Assembly (NCBI RefSeq): GCF_020782875.1
Contig: NZ_JAJGBN010000001.1
Coordinates: 1-64,000 of the forward strand
Length of the DNA: 64,000 nucleotides
Reading direction: 5' to 3'
Source of the DNA: Allomuricauda sp. M10
GTDB taxonomy: Bacteria; Bacteroidota; Bacteroidia; Flavobacteriales; Flavobacteriaceae
The position numbers and the translations under genes are program-made. This document shows positions 15,308 through 23,772 of the stretch, piece by piece (positions within the stretch are counted from its first letter, which is position 1; every line of letters begins with the position of its first letter). A model generated the notes under the pieces. It worked only from the letters and a program-made list of their open reading frames with translations. It had not been told where the DNA came from and ran no database searches.

Positions 15308-16276
15308 CTACTGTGATAAATTTTCTTCCGATCTTTTTTTCTGAATCTGTAAAATGTTATTCTGGATATCTTTCATTATCCATTTACCCCACCAACCTGC
15401 ATAAAAATTGAAAGTTGTATTCATTCTGAAATTACTGTACAAATGCAAACGATGAAGACCATTAGGTAATTTTTCCAGTTCATAAGTGCCATTCAGAACA
15501 TTAAAATAATCCCCACCTATTACGACATGTTCGTCTAGGGCAGTTGAAGGGATTTCGTGCGGATATGCCTTAATGTCAAATGTCATTCTTCGAATGTCAA
15601 TATATTCTGTAACCGTTTCATGAAACACGAGTCCTTTTGTGAAAATCGCTTCACGGTAGGCACCAACTCCTTCAAAATTTAATTCTGCTTTTACTGGCCT
15701 AGGAAAACCAAGCATTCTTGTCAAATATCCTTTATCGTCTTCGACTGGTATTTCATGAACTCTAGTGACATTTGACCAAATTCTTTCTGTGGGAGCATCA
15801 ATATCTATGTAAGTATATGCCTTGTAAGTTCCTGGTACAGATTCTATAAGACTTTCAATAGGCCCAATGAGGATTGGTAACAACACTAAAACTGAAATGT
15901 TGAGTCTATCACTTATTTTTTGAGTCTTTAAATAACCGCCAATTATTCCTCCTATTGATGAAGCTAAAAGGTAGACAGGCAATATCATAAGCCAGCAAGC
16001 CCAGCCTTCAATCACAAGAGCAAGAGTGATTACTAGAAACAGCAAAACGGAAATCCAAGGTGTGAAAACCCTATATGCTATCCTTTTTGCTTTTTCATGT
16101 GGTGATAAGTAAACCGTTAAAGCCCCAACTATTATGGGAAGCAAGAACAAAAAGGTAACTGACATTACCGAAAAGAGATCCATCCAAGTATCGATTCCGA
16201 AAAATAATCGAAGGACCACCGCGTATAATGTTGGAATCCCGATTGCAATTAAAAATCTTTTTGTTTTACTATTCAT
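15308..16276 (-). CDS. Membrane protein with C-terminal SRPBCC-like domain
   Basis: 322 residues from ATG 16276 (MNSKTKRF; an upstream in-frame ATG at 16297 is possible). Residues 1-140 contain about five transmembrane helices; the remainder (from about AYTYIDIDAPTERIW) resembles an SRPBCC/START-like ligand-binding fold, with the opening strand and W typical of polyketide-cyclase-like members. The whole is not a family I can name. The soluble part would face one side of the inner membrane and bind a hydrophobic ligand (inference). Confidence 0.62.
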   Translation of the reverse strand: MNSKTKRFLIAIGIPTLYAVVLRLFFGIDTWMDLFSVMSVTFLFLLPIIVGALTVYLSPHEKAKRIAYRVFTPWISVLLFLVITLALVIEGWACWLMILPVYLLASSIGGIIGGYLKTQKISDRLNISVLVLLPILIGPIESLIESVPGTYKAYTYIDIDAPTERIWSNVTRVHEIPVEDDKGYLTRMLGFPRPVKAELNFEGVGAYREAIFTKGLVFHETVTEYIDIRRMTFDIKAYPHEIPSTALDEHVVIGGDYFNVLNGTYELEKLPNGLHRLHLYSNFRMNTTFNFYAGWWGKWIMKDIQNNILQIQKKRSEENLSQ

Positions 16277-16352
16277 CCAAATATGCTTAGAAATCAAGTT
16301 TCAAAATCTTAAGATAACAATGTTTTCTATTTATTGCTAGAAAGGAATCCAG

Positions 16353-18920
16353 TTAAAAAAACACCCGAAGGGTGAGGTTTGGGGTAAATCCAAGAGAACG
16401 GCGGTAGATTACTTGATCAAGCATTAAACCATCACCATCTGTAGAAGTACGGTAAACAATGGAAAGGGGCACCACACGGTTGTAAAGATTCAGTGCAGAA
16501 AGACCCAACTGCATCTTGGCATTTCTCTCGTCCAAGTTAAATTCATAGACTGCCGAGGCGTCCAACCTGTGGAAACTGGGAAGTCTGTACCCGTTCAGAT
16601 TGCCAAAGACCACGCTTCGGGTATCTTCATCATAACTGTTGATGGGGGTAATGGGTTGTCCAGTGCGGTATTGCCAACCCAGGGAAAGTTGAAAATTATT
16701 CAGTTGCAAACTATTCGAAATGCTGAAATTATGGGTAATGTCATTGTTTCCCCTAAAACTTTTTTCCTGGATTTCCTCAAAGGTGAAATTAACATCACTG
16801 AATGAATACCCAATCCAAAATCGATATTGATCAATTCGTTTTTTTATAAGGAGGTCCATCCCCATGATCCTGCTTTTACCTTCACTTAAACTGGGTTCTG
16901 GGAGTGTGAAACCTTGGCTATAAGTCGTTAAGCCGGTGAGTCGCTTGTAGTAGGCTTCTGCATCCAACGTCCAACCATTTTTATCGAAAAGTAGCCCTGT
17001 GGAAATCTGTTTGCTTTGCAGGAGCGGAAAATTCACATCATCGGAAAGCCTCCAAAGGTTGTTCTCCAATCGCAGCTCGGTTTGGTTAAATTCGATAAGT
17101 TGCGAAATAGGTTGGTTCCTTCGCTCCAACCCGGCCCGTAACCTAAGGGATTCGGATAGGGGCAGTTCCATATTCAGGCGCGGTTCCAGATAAACCCTGG
17201 CCAAGCTTCCGTAGTGCACGGTCCGCAATCCAATTTTCAATATACCGGTATTCTGTTTAATGAAGGAATACTCCCCAAAAAGCACATTTTTAAAATTGCT
17301 TTCATGCACCGGCAAGCTCAAATTATTGACGGGTTCCCCACTGGAAACTGAACTGAGGTCCACTTCCAGATTGGTGTTGGAAAGTTGGTAGCCAAAGGTA
17401 AAACGGTCTCCATTCCCCAAAATCCGATCAGATTTCAGATCCAAGCCAAAATCACTGATCCTGTTTCCTCGGATATTGGTCTCTTCCAATGTAGTGCCAA
17501 AAAGTTCCTCATTCAGATAATAGGAGTCATAGGATGAAAAATAGGTGGTCACTTCTTCGGTCTGGTTGGGGGAGGTATGATGGGTCCAGTTTACGCTCAC
17601 CCCTCCATTGCCTGTGGTGAGAGAATCAACTTTGGTTTCACCTTCACTCATGAAGGAAAAATTCGTGCGGTTGCGGGTCATTAGGGCACTTAAGGAAATT
17701 TTATCCTTTGCAGAAGGTTGATACACAAATTTGGCATTCAGATCGTAGAACCGAAACTCGTTTTGGCTGTTTTCATACGTATAGTCGTCATCTGTGCTCA
17801 CATTCAGCGGGTTGCCATTACTGTCGGTAATGGTTCCGCTATTGTTGAAGATTTTCCTTTCGTATGCTTCGTAAGTTGGACTTTCAAATACATCCAGATA
17901 GGAATTTCGTGCGAAAAGGGACAAAGAGGATTTTTTGGAAAGGGGCAGTTTGATAAAGCCGTCTACGCTCAAACCGTCTATGCCAAAACCCCCAGAAAGT
18001 TGGGAAGCCACCTTTTCATCCGTGGCAATATTGATTACTCCAGAAACCCTATCGCCATAGACCGCGCTGGTGGCTGTTTTAAAAATATCGGCTTTTTCAG
18101 TGGCATATGGATTGAACCGGGAGAGCATACCGAAGAGATACCCGGTGTTAAAAACCCTAATATGATCGAAGAGCACCAAATTTTGGTCTGAAGTTCCACC
18201 GTGGATTTGAATACCTGAGGCCGATTCGTCCAAACTTGTGACGCCCGGTATCATTTGAATGCTTTGCAGAATATCAGGAGTGGTCTGTCCCGGAATGGGT
18301 CCTAAAGGTCTTTGGGTCAGGGTGATGGATCCATCCCTGTTTCGGTCTATCCCTGTGGTGATATAGGAGGTTACAATTACTTCCTGAAGTTGTTTGTATT
18401 GTGGGGAAAGATAGATGGGAATACTATTTTCAGAGGATTCAAAATCAAAACTGCCATAACCGGAAACATCTAAATGGTGGGTTGGAAGACCATCATCAAT
18501 GAATTGAAGAAATCCCTTTTGGTCGGTTTCAAGGAGTAGGATAGAGTCTACCATTACCTGATTTTCAACTAAAGGCATTCGGGTTTCCTGGTCCAATAAA
18601 AAAAGACTGATATTGCCCGAAATAGCAATGGGTGCGATAATGACTTGGTCCTGAGCTTCGAGTTTTTCAAAATGCAACGAGGTCTGCGCTTCTAGAACAG
18701 AAAGGAGTTCGGTTAAAAGTAATCCATCTACTTGTAGAGTGATTTGTTTGCTGGCCACAACATCTTCGGCATAGGAAAAATGAAGGTTGAGGTCTTTTTC
18801 CAGCTGCTGGATCACCACTTTTAAGGGTGTGGCATCAAAATCATAAAATAGCTTTTCTTGGGCATGGGAAGTGGTCATGCCTAAAACAAGAATGCATAAT
18901 ACGATAAAAATGTTCCTCAT
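16353..18920 (-). CDS. TonB-dependent outer-membrane receptor with STN signalling domain
   Basis: 855 residues: signal peptide (1-20), secretin/TonB N-terminal (STN) domain (about 25-92), a short degenerate carboxypeptidase-regulatory-like segment (about 98-170), plug starting near EVIVTSY (about 180-300, with GVTSLDESASGIQIHGG), and a beta-barrel ending in LTLRVFF with terminal Phe. The STN domain passes the ligand signal to the FecR protein encoded 3 nt upstream. There is no SusD partner, so a siderophore-, vitamin- or peptide-like ligand is more likely than a glycan. Ligand unknown. Confidence 0.88.
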   Translation of the reverse strand: MRNIFIVLCILVLGMTTSHAQEKLFYDFDATPLKVVIQQLEKDLNLHFSYAEDVVASKQITLQVDGLLLTELLSVLEAQTSLHFEKLEAQDQVIIAPIAISGNISLFLLDQETRMPLVENQVMVDSILLLETDQKGFLQFIDDGLPTHHLDVSGYGSFDFESSENSIPIYLSPQYKQLQEVIVTSYITTGIDRNRDGSITLTQRPLGPIPGQTTPDILQSIQMIPGVTSLDESASGIQIHGGTSDQNLVLFDHIRVFNTGYLFGMLSRFNPYATEKADIFKTATSAVYGDRVSGVINIATDEKVASQLSGGFGIDGLSVDGFIKLPLSKKSSLSLFARNSYLDVFESPTYEAYERKIFNNSGTITDSNGNPLNVSTDDDYTYENSQNEFRFYDLNAKFVYQPSAKDKISLSALMTRNRTNFSFMSEGETKVDSLTTGNGGVSVNWTHHTSPNQTEEVTTYFSSYDSYYLNEELFGTTLEETNIRGNRISDFGLDLKSDRILGNGDRFTFGYQLSNTNLEVDLSSVSSGEPVNNLSLPVHESNFKNVLFGEYSFIKQNTGILKIGLRTVHYGSLARVYLEPRLNMELPLSESLRLRAGLERRNQPISQLIEFNQTELRLENNLWRLSDDVNFPLLQSKQISTGLLFDKNGWTLDAEAYYKRLTGLTTYSQGFTLPEPSLSEGKSRIMGMDLLIKKRIDQYRFWIGYSFSDVNFTFEEIQEKSFRGNNDITHNFSISNSLQLNNFQLSLGWQYRTGQPITPINSYDEDTRSVVFGNLNGYRLPSFHRLDASAVYEFNLDERNAKMQLGLSALNLYNRVVPLSIVYRTSTDGDGLMLDQVIYRRSLGFTPNLTLRVFF

Positions 18921-18923
18921 TTC

Positions 18924-19844
18924 TTACTCAGACAAGGTAACAATTCTTTTGTCTGCAGAAATGTGATATTTGAGGCCCATGGGTTCCATGGTAGTTTTTA
19001 AGGCATTTTCAAGATTTTGATGGGTAAATTGTCCCGTAAAAAGTCGGTCTGTTTGAATGGAATTCGCTTCAAAAGTGACGGGAAATTGTACCGATAATTC
19101 CTCCAATACTTCCGAAAAAGGTTGCTCGGAAAAGCGGGAAAAACCATTTTTCCAGTCGGGAGTCTGTTCGGTAAAATTGTGAGTATGGATCAAATTGTTC
19201 CGAAAATCCAATTCCATTCCCTGGGAAAGTTTTGTGGGTTCCAATTGGGAGTTTAATGGAGCAAATACCACGGTTCCCTCGTAACATTGGATTTTTAAAT
19301 CTTTACGATTTTTAAGGTTGAATCGGGTTCCCAGTACGGATACGGTTCCTTGTCGGACCTTGACCTTGAAATCGTTACCGGAACGGATGTCAAAAAATGC
19401 TTCACCATCAAAATTAACGGCGCGATCTTCCTCCCAACCAAATCGTTTGTAACTCAGGGTCGAGTTTGCATTCAGTTCTATCATGGAGCCATCGGCAAGA
19501 AGTACGGATTCTTTTTCCCCTATACCTGTGGAATAGGTTACGTTGCCAAAAAAGTAGGTGTACCCTGCAAACAATAGCGCAATGGAAGCCGCTGCGGCCG
19601 GAATCCACCACAGCCTTTTCACTTTTGGTTCTTTTGTGGCCTGTTGGTTTTTGGCCGTGACCATGGCCAAGGCTTTCTCTACGTCAATTTCAGGACCGCT
19701 TAATTTTTTAGCCTCTTGATCAATGGCCATAAGCTGCCTGTAGACATCTGATGTCCTAAATCCCTCAAGTTCTTCCTCGGTCAGTTCCCCTGCCAACCAT
19801 CGGGACAAAAAATCTTCATTGGTGTATTTTTCTTCCATAGGCAT
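18924..19844 (-). CDS. FecR-family transmembrane anti-sigma factor
   Basis: 306 residues: cytosolic sigma-binding N-terminus (FLSRWLAGELTEEELEGF, residues 13-30), one transmembrane helix (about 78-98), FecR periplasmic domain (about 105-200, YSTGIGEKESVLLADGS) and a C-terminal DUF4974 domain (about 230-306) that is itself STN-like. It relays receptor occupancy to the FecI-type sigma factor encoded 43 nt upstream. Gene order sigma-FecR-receptor is the standard Bacteroidota cell-surface signalling layout. Confidence 0.9.
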   Translation of the reverse strand: MPMEEKYTNEDFLSRWLAGELTEEELEGFRTSDVYRQLMAIDQEAKKLSGPEIDVEKALAMVTAKNQQATKEPKVKRLWWIPAAAASIALLFAGYTYFFGNVTYSTGIGEKESVLLADGSMIELNANSTLSYKRFGWEEDRAVNFDGEAFFDIRSGNDFKVKVRQGTVSVLGTRFNLKNRKDLKIQCYEGTVVFAPLNSQLEPTKLSQGMELDFRNNLIHTHNFTEQTPDWKNGFSRFSEQPFSEVLEELSVQFPVTFEANSIQTDRLFTGQFTHQNLENALKTTMEPMGLKYHISADKRIVTLSE

Positions 19845-19887
19845 AGACCTTCTTGATTATAGGACAGTTATAGTTTAGATTACCCTA

Positions 19888-20409
19888 TTAAAATTTTAAT
19901 TCTTTTCCCAAAATATCCCTCAAACCCAAAAGTGCCCTACTCATTCTGCGTTCTACAGCCTTTACTCCAATTCCCGCGATCTCCGCGATTTCGGCATACG
20001 TTTTTTTCTCAACACGACTTAAGAGGTAAACTTCCCTTTCTTTTTGTGGGAGGGATGCAATGGCATTTTTCAGTTTTTCATGGAATTCGTCCAGCTCCAT
20101 CAAATACTCTGGACTTTCATGATCAATGGAGTTGTTGGCTTGTTTTAAATGCTTCAACACAATTTTCTCGTGCTCCTTTTCATTGATGAAGGCATTGTTG
20201 GCGGCGCGGTACAAGTAAGCTTTCACCTTGGAGAAAGTAACGGTGGAACAAAGTTTCCAAAGCTTCACAAAAACATTCTGTACAATATCCTCGGCCTGTT
20301 GTAGGTCGCCACATTTATAATAAACGAACCGCGTCACCGCCTCGTAATGGGACCGGAAAATGTTCTCATATACTTTTTGCTCACAAATGGAAGGCTCTTG
20401 CTCTATCAT
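19888..20409 (-). CDS. ECF sigma factor, FecI-like
   Basis: 173 residues with region 2 (YYKCGDLQQAEDIVQNVF, about 31-48) and region 4.2 (TYAEIAEIAGIGVKAVERR, about 135-153). It would direct RNA polymerase to the adjacent receptor promoter once released by FecR. First gene of the signalling unit. A TATTTTTG box on the minus strand lies 35-42 nt upstream. Confidence 0.9.
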   Translation of the reverse strand: MIEQEPSICEQKVYENIFRSHYEAVTRFVYYKCGDLQQAEDIVQNVFVKLWKLCSTVTFSKVKAYLYRAANNAFINEKEHEKIVLKHLKQANNSIDHESPEYLMELDEFHEKLKNAIASLPQKEREVYLLSRVEKKTYAEIAEIAGIGVKAVERRMSRALLGLRDILGKELKF

Positions 20410-20443
20410 GCTATGCTTGGGGCAAAAATTTTTGCGCTGGTCA

Positions 20444-20451
20444 CAAAAATA
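20444..20451 (-). promoter_or_regulatory. -7 promoter box of the sigma/FecR/receptor unit
   Basis: TATTTTTG read on the minus strand, with a predicted start near 20439, about 30 nt before the sigma ATG. A recognisable -33 TTTG was not found at the normal distance. Confidence 0.45.
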
Positions 20452-20519
20452 ATTAGAAAAAAATAGGGTGCGTTGCCATTTGCCTGTCTAACTAATAGAA
20501 AAAGAAATTTTATATCCTG

Positions 20520-20966
20520 ATGATGCACAACAAAAGATGGATGGCGGCCTTGTTTTTGGGCTGCTTCCTAGCAATACAAAGCGTATCGGCACAAGAGTGG
20601 CAAACCAACCTGGGGAAGGCCCAGGAACTGGCCAAAAAGAATAACGAGAATATCATTTTGGTTTTTCAAGGGTCCGACTGGTGTGCTCCCTGCATTAAGT
20701 TGGAACGTGAGATCTGGAGCACCGAAGAATTTCAAAAATTGGCCAAGGATCATTTTGTAATGTTGAAGGCCGATTTCCCAAGAAAGAAACAGAACAAATT
20801 ACCAGCTGCCCAAGAGGAGCACAACAAAACGTTGGCCTCTAAATACAACCCGAACGGATATTTCCCTTATGTGGTGGTGCTTGATGCCACTGGAAAAGTA
20901 CTGGGGCAATCCGGGTACGAAAAGTCTTCACCCAAGGCCTATTTCAACAAGTTGAAATCATTTTAA
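20520..20966 (+). CDS. Secreted thioredoxin-family protein
   Basis: 148 residues with signal peptide (1-24, ending SVSAQ) and a thioredoxin fold carrying W-C-A-P-C (about 56-60) and the cis-Pro in GYFPYVV. It would act as a periplasmic thiol oxidoreductase. It is 9 nt upstream of the ApbE gene and heads the thioredoxin-ApbE-DUF4266-DUF3570 cluster. A role in keeping the Cys-rich tail of the DUF4266 lipoprotein reduced is a reasonable but untested idea. Confidence 0.85.
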   Translation: MMHNKRWMAALFLGCFLAIQSVSAQEWQTNLGKAQELAKKNNENIILVFQGSDWCAPCIKLEREIWSTEEFQKLAKDHFVMLKADFPRKKQNKLPAAQEEHNKTLASKYNPNGYFPYVVVLDATGKVLGQSGYEKSSPKAYFNKLKSF

Positions 20967-20975
20967 GGGACAGTT

Positions 20976-22022
20976 ATGTTGAAGTTGAAAAACATACTTT
21001 CCAGTGCAGTCCTGTTCCTGTTGGTAGTTGCGGCTTATCCAGGAAGTCCTAATAAAACACTATCGGATACCACCTCACAACTTCAGGTTTTCCAGCGCAC
21101 CTTGAAATTGATGGGCAGCCGATTTGATCTCACCGTCGTAGCGGAAAATCAAGCAAAGGGAGATGAATATCTGGATATGGCCATTGCCGAGATTACCAGA
21201 ATAGAGCGTTTGATTTCTTCCTGGGACCCCAATTCCCAAACCTCCATGATCAATAATAATGCGGGTGTAGCCCCAGTGAAGGTGGATCGTGAACTTTTTA
21301 ATCTGATCGAAAGGGCGATCAAAATATCAAAATTGACCCAAGGTGCTTTTGACATCAGTTATGCCTCCATGGACAGGATATGGAAATTTGACGGTTCCGT
21401 GATGGAAATGCCATCCGAAGAAGCCATAAAACAGTCCGTTGCCAAAGTAGGCTATCAAAATATTGAAATGGATCCCGAGAACAGCACTGTTTTTTTGAAG
21501 AAGGAAGGAATGAAGATCGGTTTTGGGGCCATTGGAAAGGGATATGCAGCGGATATGGCCAAAGCGTTGCTGTTGAAAAATGGTGTGTTCTCGGGAATCA
21601 TCAATGCATCGGGTGACTTGAATGCATGGGGCACCCAACCCGATGGTAAAGATTGGATGGTGGCCATCGTAAATCCCTTGAACAAGGAAAAAGTCTTTTC
21701 ATGGTTGCCGGTGCGTGACCAAGCTGTGGTAACCTCAGGGAATTATGAAAAATTCATCATCCTGAACGGGGAACGCTATACTCACATCATCGACCCAAGA
21801 ACCGGATATCCCAGTAAAGGGGTGCGAAGTGCCACCATTTTTACTAAAAATGCCGAACTCGCCGATGCCTTGGCCACTTCAATTTTTGTGATGGGAGTAG
21901 AAACCGGTGTGGATTTCGTGAACCAATTGAAAGGGGTGGAATGCATCATCGTGGATGATGATAATAAGATCATTACCTCGGATAATATAACCCTGAAAGG
22001 AATTGAAAATCAAAGCAAATAA
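20976..22022 (+). CDS. apbE: FAD:protein FMN transferase ApbE
   Basis: 348 residues with an N-terminal export signal. Family features are all visible: GSRFDLTVVA at the start of the domain, the FAD loop GAIGKGYAADMAK (about 184-196), NASGDLNAWG, THIIDPRTGYPSKG with the Mg-binding Asp, and the C-terminal ELADALATSIFVMG. The enzyme splits FAD and attaches FMN by a phosphoester to Ser/Thr of periplasmic target proteins. No NqrC/RnfG gene is in the window; the neighbours DUF4266 and DUF3570 are the local target candidates. Confidence 0.93.
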   Translation: MLKLKNILSSAVLFLLVVAAYPGSPNKTLSDTTSQLQVFQRTLKLMGSRFDLTVVAENQAKGDEYLDMAIAEITRIERLISSWDPNSQTSMINNNAGVAPVKVDRELFNLIERAIKISKLTQGAFDISYASMDRIWKFDGSVMEMPSEEAIKQSVAKVGYQNIEMDPENSTVFLKKEGMKIGFGAIGKGYAADMAKALLLKNGVFSGIINASGDLNAWGTQPDGKDWMVAIVNPLNKEKVFSWLPVRDQAVVTSGNYEKFIILNGERYTHIIDPRTGYPSKGVRSATIFTKNAELADALATSIFVMGVETGVDFVNQLKGVECIIVDDDNKIITSDNITLKGIENQSK

Positions 22023-22029
22023 ATTGTTT

Positions 22030-22239
22030 ATGAAGAAGATATTGATTGCCCTGTGCGCCATGACCAGTTTGTCATCTTGTGTGGTATTGCACGAGTATGA
22101 AAAGGTGGACATCAATGACCCCGATATGGTACTGGCCGATAAGAAATTCGTGAAGTTCGAAACCAATTACCAAGTATACCGTGAAGGGGCATCCGGTGGA
22201 AATGGAGGAAAGACAGGAGGTGGTTGTGGTTGCAATTAA
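22030..22239 (+). CDS. DUF4266 lipoprotein with Cys-rich tail
   Basis: 69 residues from ATG 22030, 7 nt after the apbE stop. A lipobox (SLSSC, Cys17) is followed by the DUF4266 core VDINDPDMVLADKKF and a glycine-rich C-terminus ending GGGCGCN, with two conserved cysteines. The tail also holds EGASGG, a small G-A-S motif. The protein is probably a membrane-anchored partner of the DUF3570 barrel; function unknown. Stop and next ATG are 1 nt apart. Confidence 0.85.
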   Translation: MKKILIALCAMTSLSSCVVLHEYEKVDINDPDMVLADKKFVKFETNYQVYREGASGGNGGKTGGGCGCN

Positions 22240-22240
22240 G

Positions 22241-23737
22241 ATGAACATATTCAGGTTGAGGTGGCTGTTGCTGCTCTGCCCACTATTGGGTATGGCCCAG
22301 CAGGAAAATGCCAATTCCTATAAAAAGAGGGTGTTGGAAACCACCGAGGTGGATATCCTTTCCAGTTATTATGAACAAACGGGTAACAACGCATCTGTAA
22401 CTGGAGGTATCGGTACAGAAAAGCTTACCGACATAGCGCCTTCCATTGTGGTGAGCATTCCCTTGAATGCCGATGATGTTTTGAGTGTTGACGTGGGCAT
22501 TTCTACCTATACCTCAGCTTCTTCCAGTAATTTGAATCCTTTTGACATTACCAAAACCAATGGAGGTGTGAGCGGTGCATCCACAGGAGGAGGAGGCAAT
22601 GGTGGCGGTGACGACGATGGGGAGGACGATGACAATCCAAGTGGGTATTCTGGTGCCATCGGAAGTCCTTGGGTGGCATCGTCTGGGGCATCCCGCCAGG
22701 ATACTTGGAGCAGTGTTTCTGTTGGGTATTCCCATAGTTCTGATGACCGAGATCAGATCGTAAACGGAAATGTTTCCTTTGCGGCGGAATTCGATTATAT
22801 CTCCTTTGGTTTTGGGGGTGGTTACACCCGACTTTTCAATGAAAAGAATACCGAACTAAGCTTAAAGGGTAGTGTTTTCTTGGATACTTGGCTGCCCAGA
22901 TATCCAACGGAATTGGATAGCTATTTGGAAGTCAATGGCAACTTGAATTCCGGGTTTTTTACTGGAGTCGATATTTGGGATCAAAATGGTAATCTTACGA
23001 GTAAGACCGGTTCCAATACCTGGCATCCGGTAGATGGTTTTAGCTTGATTTCGAATAAAAAACGGAACAGTTATGCTTTCTCGGTATCTTTTTCCCAAAT
23101 ACTAGGCAAGAATACCCAAATGTCCATTTTTGCGGATGTGGTCCGTCAAGAAGGCTGGCTTTCCAATCCCATGCAACGGGTTTACTTTGCGGATGTGCCC
23201 AATTATTTTATCGGGAATCCTGCCAGTATCCCATATTACACAACTTCCCAAAACACTGAGGTGTTTATGTTGGCGGACGATATGGAACGCTTGCCGGACA
23301 ATAGGCTTAAATTTCCGGTCGGCATCCGTTTGAACCATTATTTCAATGAAATTCTGACGGTACGTACTTATTACCGTTACTATTTTGATGACTGGGGATT
23401 ACAGGCACATACGGCCAGTGTGGAGCTGCCCATTAAGATTTCGCAAAATTTCACCCTCTATCCGTCATACCGATATTACAAGCAGAACCAGATAGATTAT
23501 TTCGCACCGTTCGACACCCATTTGTCCACAGAGCAATACTATACCTCGGACTTTGACCTGTCCAAATATGATGCGCACCAATATGGGTTCGGTATTTCGT
23601 ACACGGACATTTTCACCAAGTTCAAAACGTGGCGGTTCGGGTTAAAGAGTATTGATTTAAAGTATAACAACTACCAGCGGAGTACTGGCCTTAAGGCCAA
23701 TTATTTCGGTGTTGGATTCAAATTTGAAATGGATTAA
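22241..23737 (+). CDS. DUF3570 outer-membrane beta-barrel protein, possible flavinylation target
   Basis: 498 residues from ATG 22241 (the frame is open further upstream, but this start yields signal peptide MNIFRLRW...GMAQ and follows the DUF4266 stop by 1 nt). DUF3570 family: mature N-terminus, a glycine/aspartate-rich loop (about 113-135) and then amphipathic strands to a terminal KFEMD. S111-G-A-S114 and S148-G-A-S151 resemble the S/T-G-A-S/T sites modified by ApbE; both flank the acidic loop. Whether they are flavinylated is inference. Confidence 0.83.
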   Translation: MNIFRLRWLLLLCPLLGMAQQENANSYKKRVLETTEVDILSSYYEQTGNNASVTGGIGTEKLTDIAPSIVVSIPLNADDVLSVDVGISTYTSASSSNLNPFDITKTNGGVSGASTGGGGNGGGDDDGEDDDNPSGYSGAIGSPWVASSGASRQDTWSSVSVGYSHSSDDRDQIVNGNVSFAAEFDYISFGFGGGYTRLFNEKNTELSLKGSVFLDTWLPRYPTELDSYLEVNGNLNSGFFTGVDIWDQNGNLTSKTGSNTWHPVDGFSLISNKKRNSYAFSVSFSQILGKNTQMSIFADVVRQEGWLSNPMQRVYFADVPNYFIGNPASIPYYTTSQNTEVFMLADDMERLPDNRLKFPVGIRLNHYFNEILTVRTYYRYYFDDWGLQAHTASVELPIKISQNFTLYPSYRYYKQNQIDYFAPFDTHLSTEQYYTSDFDLSKYDAHQYGFGISYTDIFTKFKTWRFGLKSIDLKYNNYQRSTGLKANYFGVGFKFEMD

Positions 23738-23772
23738 ACCTAGGTCTTGAACCCCCAAGGCTCCTGCACATA

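Noticed and set aside
16307..16324. TCTTAA half-site upstream of the SRPBCC-like membrane protein gene
   Set aside because: The second half-site and the correctly placed -7 box are both missing.
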